From a virus: 64,000 nucleotides of DNA. The position numbers and the translations under genes are program-made. The stretch is taken from positions 1 to 64,000 of the IMG/VR virus record IMGVR_UViG_3300028920_000044. One strand, given 5' to 3'. Shown here in pieces: positions 35,301 through 43,087 of this stretch (position 1 is the stretch's first letter; each line of letters begins with the position of its first letter). The notes beneath the pieces are model-generated. The model saw nothing but the letters and a program-made list of their open reading frames with translations. It was not told the origin of the DNA and did not search any database.

Positions 35301-38217
35301 AAACTTCAAACAATCCTGGGAATTTAAGGATCATACCATCTGCTACATTCGCCAATGTTACAGGCAAAGGATCTGATGTTCCTCTATGAATGTCTAATAA
35401 TAAACCATACATTCCGCCAGGTTCAGCTAATGCTCTTTCTACTTCTTTATTACCACGGAACATTTGACCTTTTACTTCAGCACCCATTCCACCAATTGTC
35501 GATCCTTTATTCTGCAACGCCATCTGAATGAAACCGAGATTATTAATATTTGTAAAGAACTCGTCATCGTCAACACCAAGCCTACCATACGCATCAGAAG
35601 TTAATCTGCCCTTTAAATATTCTTTAATAAACTTCTTATCACCAGATTTAAACATATCAGGCATTTCAGCAAACCCGGCACTCATTCTTACAATATCTTC
35701 ACCACTAAGTCCTTCAAACGTTTTCTGAGTCTGCATAAACTCCAGTATATTCGGAGGAATAGCACCAGCAGCTCCACCTAACCCACCCATTAACAACAAT
35801 GGTAATAAAGCACCACCTGTTGCTAATGAAGCAGCTCCACCTAATATACCAGCACCAGCACCAGCAGCCACACCACCTATACCACCCATCATTTTACGTT
35901 GCATCTGAGGCCATATATCTTGCTCAAATGACATTTGCTTTCTAGCTTGTTCTGCCCCAAACCATCCTGGAACAACTCGAGCTCTACCTCTACCCTTTGC
36001 ACCACGCTGACGATACATCGCGGTTTCCATTACTTCTTCAGGGGTAAGAGTCATTTCTTGACCAATTTCAATAAGTGGAGCAGCAAGAGCCATTTGTAAT
36101 GCACCTACTAACCCTCCACGTTTTTGACCACCAGTCGCCATATCATAAGGCATAGCTTCAACACCACGAACCATTCCAGCTGCACCTGAAAGTCTTTCTT
36201 CTACTGTTCCTCCACCTGCTCCAGTTATTTTATTAACTAACCACCCTACTCGATCCATTCCTGTTCCCTTGAATGCACCTTCCAGAGCGATTTGCATTCT
36301 TTCTCTATCTTGCTTATGTTGATCTTCAAGACCTTTCTCATCTAAATATTTACCAGCAGTATAACTCCACACACCTTTTTGAACTTGCATACTATAAGTT
36401 CGTTCATCCCTCTTATGAGTTATACCCGTCATTTGTTGAGTTAAAAGAAACATCACACCATAAATATTGGCCAATTCTTGGACCTGTCTCCAACCAATAC
36501 TTCGCATCTCTTCCATTATATCAGGAAGACCACGACCCATAAATTCGTTAGCCATTTCTTGTGGTGATTTATAGATACCAGCTTTCTTTCTTAAAGTCTC
36601 TTCACTCTCTAACATCTCTTGTGTTTCTTCTCCACCTAACATAAAGCTTCGTGCACCACCCCATATACTTTTCGCTGCGCCACGAACTTTACCACCTATT
36701 GAGAATGGAAGTTTCAACATATTCCACAAAGCATTAACACCAGGAATATTAGTCAGCATTTCCGCCGGACTCTTTAGGACATCCCAGATCTTACCAATTG
36801 CAGATCTCTCATAATCATCACTCTTAATAGCAGTGTCTGGAATACCAAATCCAGTTCTACGAATAGCTAATAATTCACTTGCAGATAATCTCTGAATATC
36901 AAATGATGCTCCTAATATACTTAACATTTTAACTTCATGACTAGGAGCCATATCGATAATCTGTCGAGATGTCATTTCAAGTAAACGACTTTGTGCTACT
37001 CCTAAACCTCGTTCTTTAGCAGTCTTCTTCCAATCCTTTCTCTCACTGCTACTGGAATACGCTGCAGATAACTCTTCTTGAAAGTCTTTCGGTAATTTAC
37101 CTGTGCTAATGAAATTAAATAATTGACCAAATATATCATATTTAGCAACTGTTCTTGACATAAAGCCTTCAGCAGCACCTACAGCTTTACTAATAGTGCC
37201 ACCTTCAGTTAGGCCAGTAGTTGCTTTACTATAAGCTTCACCTGCACCAACTATACCCTTTTCTTTTTCTTCTCTTAGATATTTCTGATCAGCCCACATT
37301 TCAGGCAAAACGGATGTATGTGCTTCAATCCATTTCATTATCTGAATTTGTAACTGATCACCAGGCTGCAACTGTCCTTTAGACGCTAACATATTAATTT
37401 GAGCATCAAGGGATTGTGAGAAAGAGAACTTAGCTTCCTCTGCTCCACCAGAACTTCTTTGAGCTGTTATTTTCGCCATCTTACGAGCCTTCATCATACC
37501 AAGACCCATTTGAGCAGCAATCATTGGAGCCATCCCAGTCGCCATTCCAGCCATTGAACTAGGATCTGTCATTCCAGCAGGTAGAGTCATTCCCATCTTT
37601 TTAGCAGCAGCCCCGGCCATTGGTCTACCAGCATCATATAATCCCATTGACCCTTGCAGACTGGAAGGCATACCTCCACCATACACCATACTTGCAACTC
37701 GCGGTGCAGCTATTGCTCTATTAGCTAGACTTAACGTACTAAGTGCGCTACTGGCAGTACCTGTAGCGCCTAATTGTTTTCTATGTTGTTGTTCATAGGC
37801 CAATTGTTTTTGCCTTGGGACATTCATAATCCCAGAAGTACCTAAATAACCCAATCCGCCCATCTTAGTTATAGCATCAGTTAATGCGCCAGTGTCAACT
37901 CCACCAGCAGCTCCACCAGCAACACCTCTTACCTTAGATATTTTAGAAACAGCTTTACCAATAACTTCATCTAAATTATCCATTCTTGATACAGCGCTAA
38001 GAGCCATACCAGGCATAAGAGTAGCTTTTTGAATTGCTGTAGCTACTTTGCTACTACGTTGTGCCTCTAATTCTCCTCTTAGCATTTCACTCATATCTGT
38101 GTCGCCAGGTCGACCTCCACCACCTTTACCTTTATTTCTCGATGCTTCAATCATACCCGCAAGTTGAGCAATTTGTTGATTCGACGTACCATACTGCGGT
38201 TTATTTGGTTGTGGCAT
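32332..38217 (-). CDS. Tape measure protein with C-terminal M23 peptidase domain
   Basis: A 1961-residue protein, the longest complete gene in the window. It has long helical segments, Gly/Ala-rich hydrophobic stretches (MMGGIGGVAAGAGAGILGGA, near 780-830, and another near 1220-1270) and a highly charged helical region. Residues about 1700-1815 form an M23-type endopeptidase domain (FGPRRTKL ... HKGSDMRA ... HYLHLG ... HLHFGV) that would cut peptidoglycan during DNA entry. Tape-measure proteins set tail length, and several carry lytic domains. The D in H-K-G-S-D matches the usual H-x-G-x-D metal site. It lies next to terminase and starts behind GAGGAAA. Confidence 0.82.
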   Translation of the reverse strand: MPQPNKPQYGTSNQQIAQLAGMIEASRNKGKGGGGRPGDTDMSEMLRGELEAQRSSKVATAIQKATLMPGMALSAVSRMDNLDEVIGKAVSKISKVRGVAGGAAGGVDTGALTDAITKMGGLGYLGTSGIMNVPRQKQLAYEQQHRKQLGATGTASSALSTLSLANRAIAAPRVASMVYGGGMPSSLQGSMGLYDAGRPMAGAAAKKMGMTLPAGMTDPSSMAGMATGMAPMIAAQMGLGMMKARKMAKITAQRSSGGAEEAKFSFSQSLDAQINMLASKGQLQPGDQLQIQIMKWIEAHTSVLPEMWADQKYLREEKEKGIVGAGEAYSKATTGLTEGGTISKAVGAAEGFMSRTVAKYDIFGQLFNFISTGKLPKDFQEELSAAYSSSSERKDWKKTAKERGLGVAQSRLLEMTSRQIIDMAPSHEVKMLSILGASFDIQRLSASELLAIRRTGFGIPDTAIKSDDYERSAIGKIWDVLKSPAEMLTNIPGVNALWNMLKLPFSIGGKVRGAAKSIWGGARSFMLGGEETQEMLESEETLRKKAGIYKSPQEMANEFMGRGLPDIMEEMRSIGWRQVQELANIYGVMFLLTQQMTGITHKRDERTYSMQVQKGVWSYTAGKYLDEKGLEDQHKQDRERMQIALEGAFKGTGMDRVGWLVNKITGAGGGTVEERLSGAAGMVRGVEAMPYDMATGGQKRGGLVGALQMALAAPLIEIGQEMTLTPEEVMETAMYRQRGAKGRGRARVVPGWFGAEQARKQMSFEQDIWPQMQRKMMGGIGGVAAGAGAGILGGAASLATGGALLPLLLMGGLGGAAGAIPPNILEFMQTQKTFEGLSGEDIVRMSAGFAEMPDMFKSGDKKFIKEYLKGRLTSDAYGRLGVDDDEFFTNINNLGFIQMALQNKGSTIGGMGAEVKGQMFRGNKEVERALAEPGGMYGLLLDIHRGTSDPLPVTLANVADGMILKFPGLFEVSQEWTKRQEEIKAKQEEEKKIEEEKIRVRKEAQMMRGMSPQERQALIEKQNRDPQAELERIWAEHESPTVQRSTASSRQRELQKIIKEFDDSSDIGDVLPHRSPVSKIISIVEYLQSLGRNAADDYDPENWYGEKKAAAADGGVVGQTGLAYVHKGEIIGGPQLILKMLTGSGDDVKGAAGAYGRGLKSELNELKEKTAQLKAVKWMDSVLEKLGEIDENTEDTDHKGIGKKSKKKKEKGGFDISSAMSFLPLAVPAILALLGGVAGGIPGGVPGAIVGGGLGVGAGLFASKKAAGLAKTGVKKGASWIAKRGVPMAGRALGGLGRGLATGARTIGAAGLTALAGIGGTAAGAYRAQEKYGDPLGEKLSAWQKLGLGAGTGLKWATLGAIDVDKMTGTSKVIKQVQESKAQTKKIKGTMTERLEGNSSPEAKKLYVYDDEGIITNFMMLRYKKIVPSISNRYGWVTVAEADAENQVKTEIKKTTGTDVKKFTRIDNNLHKEAIRKYEQAVDQNDKEYIDHYAGQMAAWSDLPPSVQLKMLQQQEGRLKPKAGDAPKSPASKYTKSDADKLKDSEKKAKDIETAAKASIENEAKRLDQKKKIVDDAKKKDQEAVKKNAGLMGSSAGRMLAAGGSTAAAGKVVQPGGRYAGMGGMAGASGASAAAMDMYDDLGMLDTEKTFGVDEVKPTSWWGKLTTALGFSDRKFKYKPFRVGKRMGKGGFMWPGANFITSPFGPRRTKLKGASKLHKGSDMRADDVVAAFKGKVIGSGDRWGSLVLHHGPSAEKGFSTHYLHLGNKQVKIGDEVNPGDVIGQAGNVGPIPGMKKHLHFGVKKKGKWYDPELVFKSLDPSFTPEYASDIVAERQLGSKLSGQEIDASKLGIEGAEAAGPFNERYNPTTLRNSLADKVSEIQSEAKLKERSNSQNQIMPPLTIPLPRPGTSEGRVADEKDLEVTDPTLDTFIRNLFVDCAYEFNNRYKNYAYNSNVGHAFS

Positions 38218-38230
38218 TTTATTTCCTCAA

Positions 38231-40084
38231 TTACATAGTGAAAAATGGCATAAAGGAACTTTCTAATGCATCATCTTCAGGTACAACAGTTTCAAATGAA
38301 TAGTCATCATCTGCCCCAAGAATCACACCAGATTCAAATTTTTGTTTAAATGCAATATAATCTTTTGGACTCGCTACACTCGCAGCAGTCTTAATTGTCT
38401 CTAATAATCGGTTCTGTATTTCCATATTAGTGAATTGAACCATGGGCATAATCTCCATAGCTCTTCTGTGTCTAGTAAATGCACAGAAAGAAGAACCCAT
38501 AAACAAATCAGTATGTGATTTAGATCTAATCGACCCTGAATTTGTTTTCTCAATAGCACCAAATTGATTAATTAAATTTTGCGATTTAAATCCTGTTATG
38601 TTTTCATTAATACATTCGATTAAACAACCCACCATTAAGGGTTTAGTTAGACCTGTTGTTTTAACACCTAGTTCGTCTTTTAAATCACCAGTCTTATCTA
38701 TATCTCTCTCAAGGAATGGGAGGTAATTGAACGTTGTTATATGTCTCGTCAGGTATTCTATAGGTGCCTGACCTATCGTATTATTCTCAATCGTTAAAAT
38801 AATACGTTCTCCGACCTGTGCGAATAACCACTGAAAAACAAAATGTATAACTTCCCCAAAATTTGTGTAGGATCCGAATTTGTTATTCATTTCAGCGATT
38901 TGATTAAACTTTCGAAATCCATAAATTTCTATAGCACAATACGCCCCTGTTAATGATTGAGCTGTGTCACATCCTATAATATAGTAATCTGATTTATCGA
39001 GTACATTAGTGTAAATATCCAATCTTGAATGATGTGGACACGGCAAAGTCATTACAGGTTTACTTGAAGTAAAGGCAGCAAGAGTTTCATCGTCAAAAAT
39101 ACATTGAGTAGTACCAACGAATAAAAGATCCAATTCCTGATTAACCTTACGTTGATCACTAAGTTCCTGACATTGTTCTTGATACCATTCCTCAGTTTTA
39201 GTTGGGTCTTCACTCCAATGATATCTAACTCTAACAAAAGTATTCTTAGATGGATCTCTAACAGCATCATCTATAACAACATCTGGATTCCAATTTTCCA
39301 ATCCAGTTTCAGAGTTTTCAACAAATAAATCATCTGATTCAACTCCATTTGTCCATCTATTGTAAAACCATTCACCGTCCCCTTGGGTACCGTTCGGAGT
39401 ACTGGTGATTAGCATGAAGTATGGATAATTATATCTCTGCGCTTGCTCCCTTGCCTTAGATAGAGTTTGTTGAGCAGAACCGTAGATTTCATCCATGTAT
39501 CTAATAAATGCAGCTTCGTCAATATATAAAATACCAACAGTTAATGATCGAGCAAGAGTGCTAGGATCATGAGTAGTTGCAGGATAGAATACGTCTACTC
39601 TAGAATCATTAAACAATTCTAAATATGTAACAATATCACTCTTATTTTTAAAGGGTTTATTTGTTACCATCCATTCCGGCAAATTACTGATTATAAACTT
39701 GACTGTTCTTAAGTTTCGTTTACCAGCATCTTGTTTCATATTCAAAATAACTGCTTTATTCCTAGGAAAGAAAACCATAGCCCATACAACTAAGCAAGCT
39801 GCAATGGTTGATTTCCCTAACTGACGAGAAGCCATTAATATGCATTTTTTAAATCTATAAATCGAGCGAACTACTCGACGCATTTTATTATGCATTAAAT
39901 CTCTTTCATAAAGCGTTTGTCCACCACCTTCGTCTAAGAAGCAATAGTTATGTATAAAATAAAGTGGATTACATCTACACTTCCAGACTTCCATCGCTCT
40001 ATGTTTCTTTTCTTCTTCGGATATTTGCCCTAATGCTCTAGATCGAACCATCGTTCGAAGATTTGTGTTTCTAGCATACCGCAT
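38231..40084 (-). CDS. terL: Terminase large subunit
   Basis: A 617-residue packaging motor with ATPase and nuclease domains. Walker A is S-R-Q-L-G-K-S-T (about 86-93), Walker B is I-L-Y-I-D-E-A-A-F (about 184-192), and the coupling segment is LITSTPNGT. The RNase H-like nuclease starts with IIGCDTAQSL (about 370). Similar in size to T4 gp17 (610). It cuts and pumps DNA through the portal. It starts behind GGAGG. No small terminase is recognisable nearby. Confidence 0.93.
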   Translation of the reverse strand: MRYARNTNLRTMVRSRALGQISEEEKKHRAMEVWKCRCNPLYFIHNYCFLDEGGGQTLYERDLMHNKMRRVVRSIYRFKKCILMASRQLGKSTIAACLVVWAMVFFPRNKAVILNMKQDAGKRNLRTVKFIISNLPEWMVTNKPFKNKSDIVTYLELFNDSRVDVFYPATTHDPSTLARSLTVGILYIDEAAFIRYMDEIYGSAQQTLSKAREQAQRYNYPYFMLITSTPNGTQGDGEWFYNRWTNGVESDDLFVENSETGLENWNPDVVIDDAVRDPSKNTFVRVRYHWSEDPTKTEEWYQEQCQELSDQRKVNQELDLLFVGTTQCIFDDETLAAFTSSKPVMTLPCPHHSRLDIYTNVLDKSDYYIIGCDTAQSLTGAYCAIEIYGFRKFNQIAEMNNKFGSYTNFGEVIHFVFQWLFAQVGERIILTIENNTIGQAPIEYLTRHITTFNYLPFLERDIDKTGDLKDELGVKTTGLTKPLMVGCLIECINENITGFKSQNLINQFGAIEKTNSGSIRSKSHTDLFMGSSFCAFTRHRRAMEIMPMVQFTNMEIQNRLLETIKTAASVASPKDYIAFKQKFESGVILGADDDYSFETVVPEDDALESSFMPFFTM

Positions 40085-40106
40085 GATCGCCTCCGTTCAT
40101 CCGGCA

Positions 40107-40535
40107 TTAGATATAAGCAGAAAGGCCTTCACCAACTGGCTGACCTTGACTGTTACCTTCTGGCGGAGTTGCTATTGATGCAACTTGTTCTTCTTTGTCT
40201 TTTAAAACTCTAGGAGGAACAATACCTTGCTCCATTGATTTTGTATCCTCAGTAGCTTGTGCATTAAGCGCACTTTCAGCAGCCTTAAGTTGCTTTAATT
40301 CTGGATCTCTATTTCTTTCTTCTGCTTGCCTTGCACTCACCTTAGCAGCCCTCTTTTCTTGGTCCATTTTATCAGCAACTTCAGCTTCAATCCCTTCTTC
40401 CTCAGTTTGTTCTGGAGTTACTACTCGACCCATTGCCCTCGCATATATACGATCGCTTATATCTCCTGGAGGAACTTGTTCTTCTGGTGACATCTCTTGT
40501 GCTTGTTGTTCTAATATATATAATATTGAAATCAT
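40107..40535 (-). CDS. Acidic hypothetical protein
   Basis: A 142-residue, Glu/Gln/Ala-rich protein that looks helical and partly disordered (RAAKVSARQAEERNRDPELK). It is just upstream of terminase, where small terminase-type proteins often occur, but no DNA-binding motif is visible. Its ATG overlaps the upstream stop by 4 nt. Confidence 0.6.
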   Translation of the reverse strand: MISILYILEQQAQEMSPEEQVPPGDISDRIYARAMGRVVTPEQTEEEGIEAEVADKMDQEKRAAKVSARQAEERNRDPELKQLKAAESALNAQATEDTKSMEQGIVPPRVLKDKEEQVASIATPPEGNSQGQPVGEGLSAYI

Positions 40536-41179
40536 ATGTATTCTCCTAAATTCTCTAAGTTATCCAAATATCGTACTGATTGTTCTTTACTTGCTGTGAG
40601 TACGCCTTTCTTTACACCATACAATGATCTAGTTAGTGCGCTGGGATATGGGGATAACATAGTTCCTAATTTTTTAGCTGTCCCTAATTTATAATTCATA
40701 TACTTTCTTGTCCCCGACCCTACTACTGTTCCTGTTTTAGTTAAAAACTGTCTTCGACTCATCTTTGCATTATCTGCAATTTTATCGGCAGTCTTAATAG
40801 CAGGATCTAACTTCTTCTCAATATTGGCCGCTCTATCTCTTATACTCTGTAATCCACTAGATCTATTAACAAATTTTTGTCCTATCTTACTATCTAACGC
40901 CTTCTTAACACCACCAGCCATTTCATGAGAATGTTTAAAAGCGGCACCTTTCTCTCCAGCAGCCATAACGTTCTTAATAGCACCAGAACCTGTTATTTTA
41001 TCGGGTTTTCGGCCTTTAGCTCTTTCTTTTTGTAATGCTGATCCAACAGCGGCAGCCATTAATCCTTTACCTGCTGCTTTCCCAAAGTTTCTTCTACTAG
41101 GATCAAATGGTGGTGCTTTAAATGATGGCATTAATCCTTTAAGTTTGGATAATTTAATAGCTTCATCAATACTGAGCAT
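40532..41179 (-). CDS. Basic hypothetical protein with twin-arginine-like segment
   Basis: A 215-residue, strongly basic protein rich in Lys, Gly and Ala. Residues about 139-153 (MSRRQFLTKTGTVVG) look exactly like the start of a Tat signal, but lie inside the frame and not at the N-terminus. Composition suggests a DNA-binding or virion-internal protein. It starts behind GGAG at an ATG. Function unknown. Confidence 0.6.
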   Translation of the reverse strand: MLSIDEAIKLSKLKGLMPSFKAPPFDPSRRNFGKAAGKGLMAAAVGSALQKERAKGRKPDKITGSGAIKNVMAAGEKGAAFKHSHEMAGGVKKALDSKIGQKFVNRSSGLQSIRDRAANIEKKLDPAIKTADKIADNAKMSRRQFLTKTGTVVGSGTRKYMNYKLGTAKKLGTMLSPYPSALTRSLYGVKKGVLTASKEQSVRYLDNLENLGEYI

Positions 41180-41188
41180 AATAATCTC

Positions 41189-41395
41189 CTAATACCAACT
41201 AATCTTTTTGACAATCTTGCCAAACCCTGACATAATGTTCTGTTGACCTACATCTAAATCAAAACATTTAACATAAAAAAAGCCATCTCCCATTTCGACT
41301 TCATATTTGATATCGTATTCCTTCATCTTTTTTAGTATTGATACTATTGCTTCACTATTATTAATACTATACCGTTGGTTTATCTTTAGGTTCAT
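41189..41395 (-). CDS. Small protein, paralogue of 41669-41860
   Basis: A 68-residue protein. Its pattern (Y-x-I ... I-L-K-K-M-K-E-Y-D-I-K-Y-E-V ... F-F-Y-V-K) matches that of the 63-residue protein two genes upstream. Both look like one small alpha/beta domain. It overlaps the membrane-protein gene by 29 nt. Unknown function. Confidence 0.55.
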   Translation of the reverse strand: MNLKINQRYSINNSEAIVSILKKMKEYDIKYEVEMGDGFFYVKCFDLDVGQQNIMSGFGKIVKKISWY

Positions 41396-41672
41396 TCCTT
41401 CTCTTTCTTTTGATAACAGTAACTCCTAAATCTAATAATTTAGTTATAATCCAACCAAGTACTCCACCTATTGAACCATTAACAATTACATCACTTTTAG
41501 GTACTAATTTTAATTCTATACCTTTATCAATTATTATCTCTTCAATAGTTTTGTTTTTATTATCTTCTATAGGCGACACTGTTTTAAACTTTGGAGTGTA
41601 TGTTGTAGTCAATGTACCTATCATAATACCTACTAATATTACTGGCAAATAAATCCGAATAAATCGTTTCAT
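41367..41672 (-). CDS. Membrane protein with two hydrophobic segments
   Basis: A 101-residue protein with an N-terminal signal-anchor helix (IYLPVILVGIMIGTLTTTY) and a second hydrophobic segment near 68-87 (GSIGGVLGWIITKLLDLGVT), then a Lys/Arg-rich tail. It lies between two small paralogues and overlaps both. A holin-type role is possible from topology but unproven. Confidence 0.6.
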   Translation of the reverse strand: MKRFIRIYLPVILVGIMIGTLTTTYTPKFKTVSPIEDNKNKTIEEIIIDKGIELKLVPKSDVIVNGSIGGVLGWIITKLLDLGVTVIKRKRRNEPKDKPTV

Positions 41673-41860
41673 TCGTTTATTTCCTCAATCCATTCTATAT
41701 TCTCAAGTATAGATATTTCGCGCTTTAGTATATTCGTTACTGTAAAATATACAATACATTCATCATATTCAGTAATACAATATCCAATATTGTGTTTCTT
41801 AAGTTCCCTCAATATGTGAACTGCATTGCATCCTGTCTTAATTTTATAATATTTGTCCAT
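41669..41860 (-). CDS. Small protein, paralogue of 41189-41395
   Basis: A 63-residue protein behind GAGAAT. The segment HILRELKKHNIGYCITEYDECIVYF parallels the middle of the 68-residue neighbour, suggesting a duplication with the membrane-protein gene between the copies. Unknown function. Confidence 0.55.
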   Translation of the reverse strand: MDKYYKIKTGCNAVHILRELKKHNIGYCITEYDECIVYFTVTNILKREISILENIEWIEEINE

Positions 41861-41872
41861 AAATATTCTCTT

Positions 41873-42448
41873 TTAATATAATATTCTCTCATTCATCTGT
41901 TTTCTAGCAATCATAAGATTCATAAATTCTTTAACCTTTTTAATTGACGTATGCGCAGTTTTATGAAGTATCCCCATTCCGCCCGCTTGAATAAAATCAT
42001 CAATGTTTTGTTTCTCATCATCAATGAGTACAGCGTTAGATCTAGCGAATTTTGCTTTTAATCTTTTATCAGGAACAACGGACATATTAACTAAATATTG
42101 CGCTCCTAATTCTCGTTCAACCCACATCTCTTTACCTAATTTTCTTTTTCTTCCTGGTCCATGACTTACATTTCGACCAGCAGAGGTAAGAATGTAAGGA
42201 TCTTTATCTTTAATAAATGCCCATAATTCTTTTCCACCCTTTATCCAGGGCATATTGCTCCAAAATATAGAACCACCATGAGAGTCTATTAACTTCCACA
42301 TTTTATTTATTTCGCTATGTTTAAAATCTAGAGATCCTGTCCAACCAATATCTTGCATTGCTTTAACGAAATCTGTAAGTACTCCATCCATGTCACAATA
42401 GATACGGAGTCGTTCTTCTTCATCTATTAAGTACTGTAACGGAATCAT
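41873..42448 (-). CDS. HAD-superfamily phosphatase (5'-nucleotidase-like)
   Basis: The frame is open to 42466, but the ATG at 42448 follows TGGAG and is preferred (191 residues). Motif I is D-M-D-G-V-L-T-D-F (about 19-27). PYILTSAGR supplies motif II (Ser/Thr). A Lys region and V-L-I-D-D-E-K-Q-N supply motifs III/IV. This order matches 5'(3')-deoxyribonucleotidase-like enzymes, which trim dNMPs, although polynucleotide 3'-phosphatases share it. The segment HGPGRKRKLGKEMWVEREL lies between motifs II and III. It follows the methyltransferase gene directly, with the two ORFs nearly touching. Confidence 0.8.
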   Translation of the reverse strand: MIPLQYLIDEEERLRIYCDMDGVLTDFVKAMQDIGWTGSLDFKHSEINKMWKLIDSHGGSIFWSNMPWIKGGKELWAFIKDKDPYILTSAGRNVSHGPGRKRKLGKEMWVERELGAQYLVNMSVVPDKRLKAKFARSNAVLIDDEKQNIDDFIQAGGMGILHKTAHTSIKKVKEFMNLMIARKQMNERILY

Positions 42449-42449
42449 A

Positions 42450-43037
42450 TTATTTAATCTCCACAAATCGAACAGATCCTAAACTTGTTGTTGACGTATT
42501 CTTCTCCATCTTTATTAGTTCTTGCGAAGATCCCCTTCTAACAGGAACAATTATGTACCCATTCTTTGATAACTGTTTGAATAGAAGAGGTGGTACACTA
42601 TTTGTTAACGCAGAAACGATTATGACATCAAATGGAGCTTTCTCTTTCCATCCTTTTTTACCATCACCAAACTTACTCGATACATTCCTAATATTCGATT
42701 TATTAATCCGAACTTTCGCTTTAATAAGTAAATGTCTATTTATTTCAATAGTGTAAACATGTTTACATAGACTTGCTATAAGAGCAGTTTGCCATCCAGA
42801 CCCTGTGCCCACTTCTAATACTTTTTTATTCTTATCTAATTTCGCCGCTTTTAAGACTATTTTAATAAGAGAGGGTGCAGAAGTAGTTTGTTTATGCTGT
42901 ATCGGTAATGGATCATCTGTATTAGCTAAATGACGAATTTCTAAATCCAAGAAATTCTCTCTCGGAATTTTTCTCATAGCTGTTGTTATCTTATCCTCAA
43001 ATAATCTTAAAATAGGTATCATTTTCATATCTCTCAA
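42450..43037 (-). CDS. pcm: Protein-L-isoaspartate O-methyltransferase-like enzyme
   Basis: A 195-residue enzyme of the PCMT family, which uses S-adenosylmethionine to methylate isoaspartate residues and so repair aged proteins. Motif I V-L-E-V-G-T-G-S-G-W-Q-T-A (about 74-86), the V-Y-T-I-E-I strand, F-G-D-G-K-K-G-W near 125 and APFDVIIVSA (about 136-145) are all PCMT hallmarks. The I-Q-H-K-Q-T-T-S-A-P segment fits the substrate region near 46. Start is TTG at 43037 behind GGGAG, or ATG at 43028. Slightly shorter than E. coli Pcm (208). Rare in phages. Confidence 0.85.
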   Translation of the reverse strand: MRDMKMIPILRLFEDKITTAMRKIPRENFLDLEIRHLANTDDPLPIQHKQTTSAPSLIKIVLKAAKLDKNKKVLEVGTGSGWQTALIASLCKHVYTIEINRHLLIKAKVRINKSNIRNVSSKFGDGKKGWKEKAPFDVIIVSALTNSVPPLLFKQLSKNGYIIVPVRRGSSQELIKMEKNTSTTSLGSVRFVEIK

Positions 43038-43044
43038 GATTTCT

Positions 43045-43075
43045 CCCTTCCAAGAGAAACATTCTCCTGGAAGGG
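43045..43075 (+). other. Long intergenic hairpin
   Basis: CCCTTCCA (43045-43052) pairs with TGGAAGGG (43068-43075), extended by GAGAA/TTCTC inside. On the + strand a T-rich run follows (GCTTTTTCTTTTTT), so it is terminator-shaped only in the direction opposite to the genes. On the - strand it holds the GGGAG site of the methyltransferase gene in its stem. Confidence 0.55.
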
Positions 43076-43087
43076 GCTTTTTCTTTT

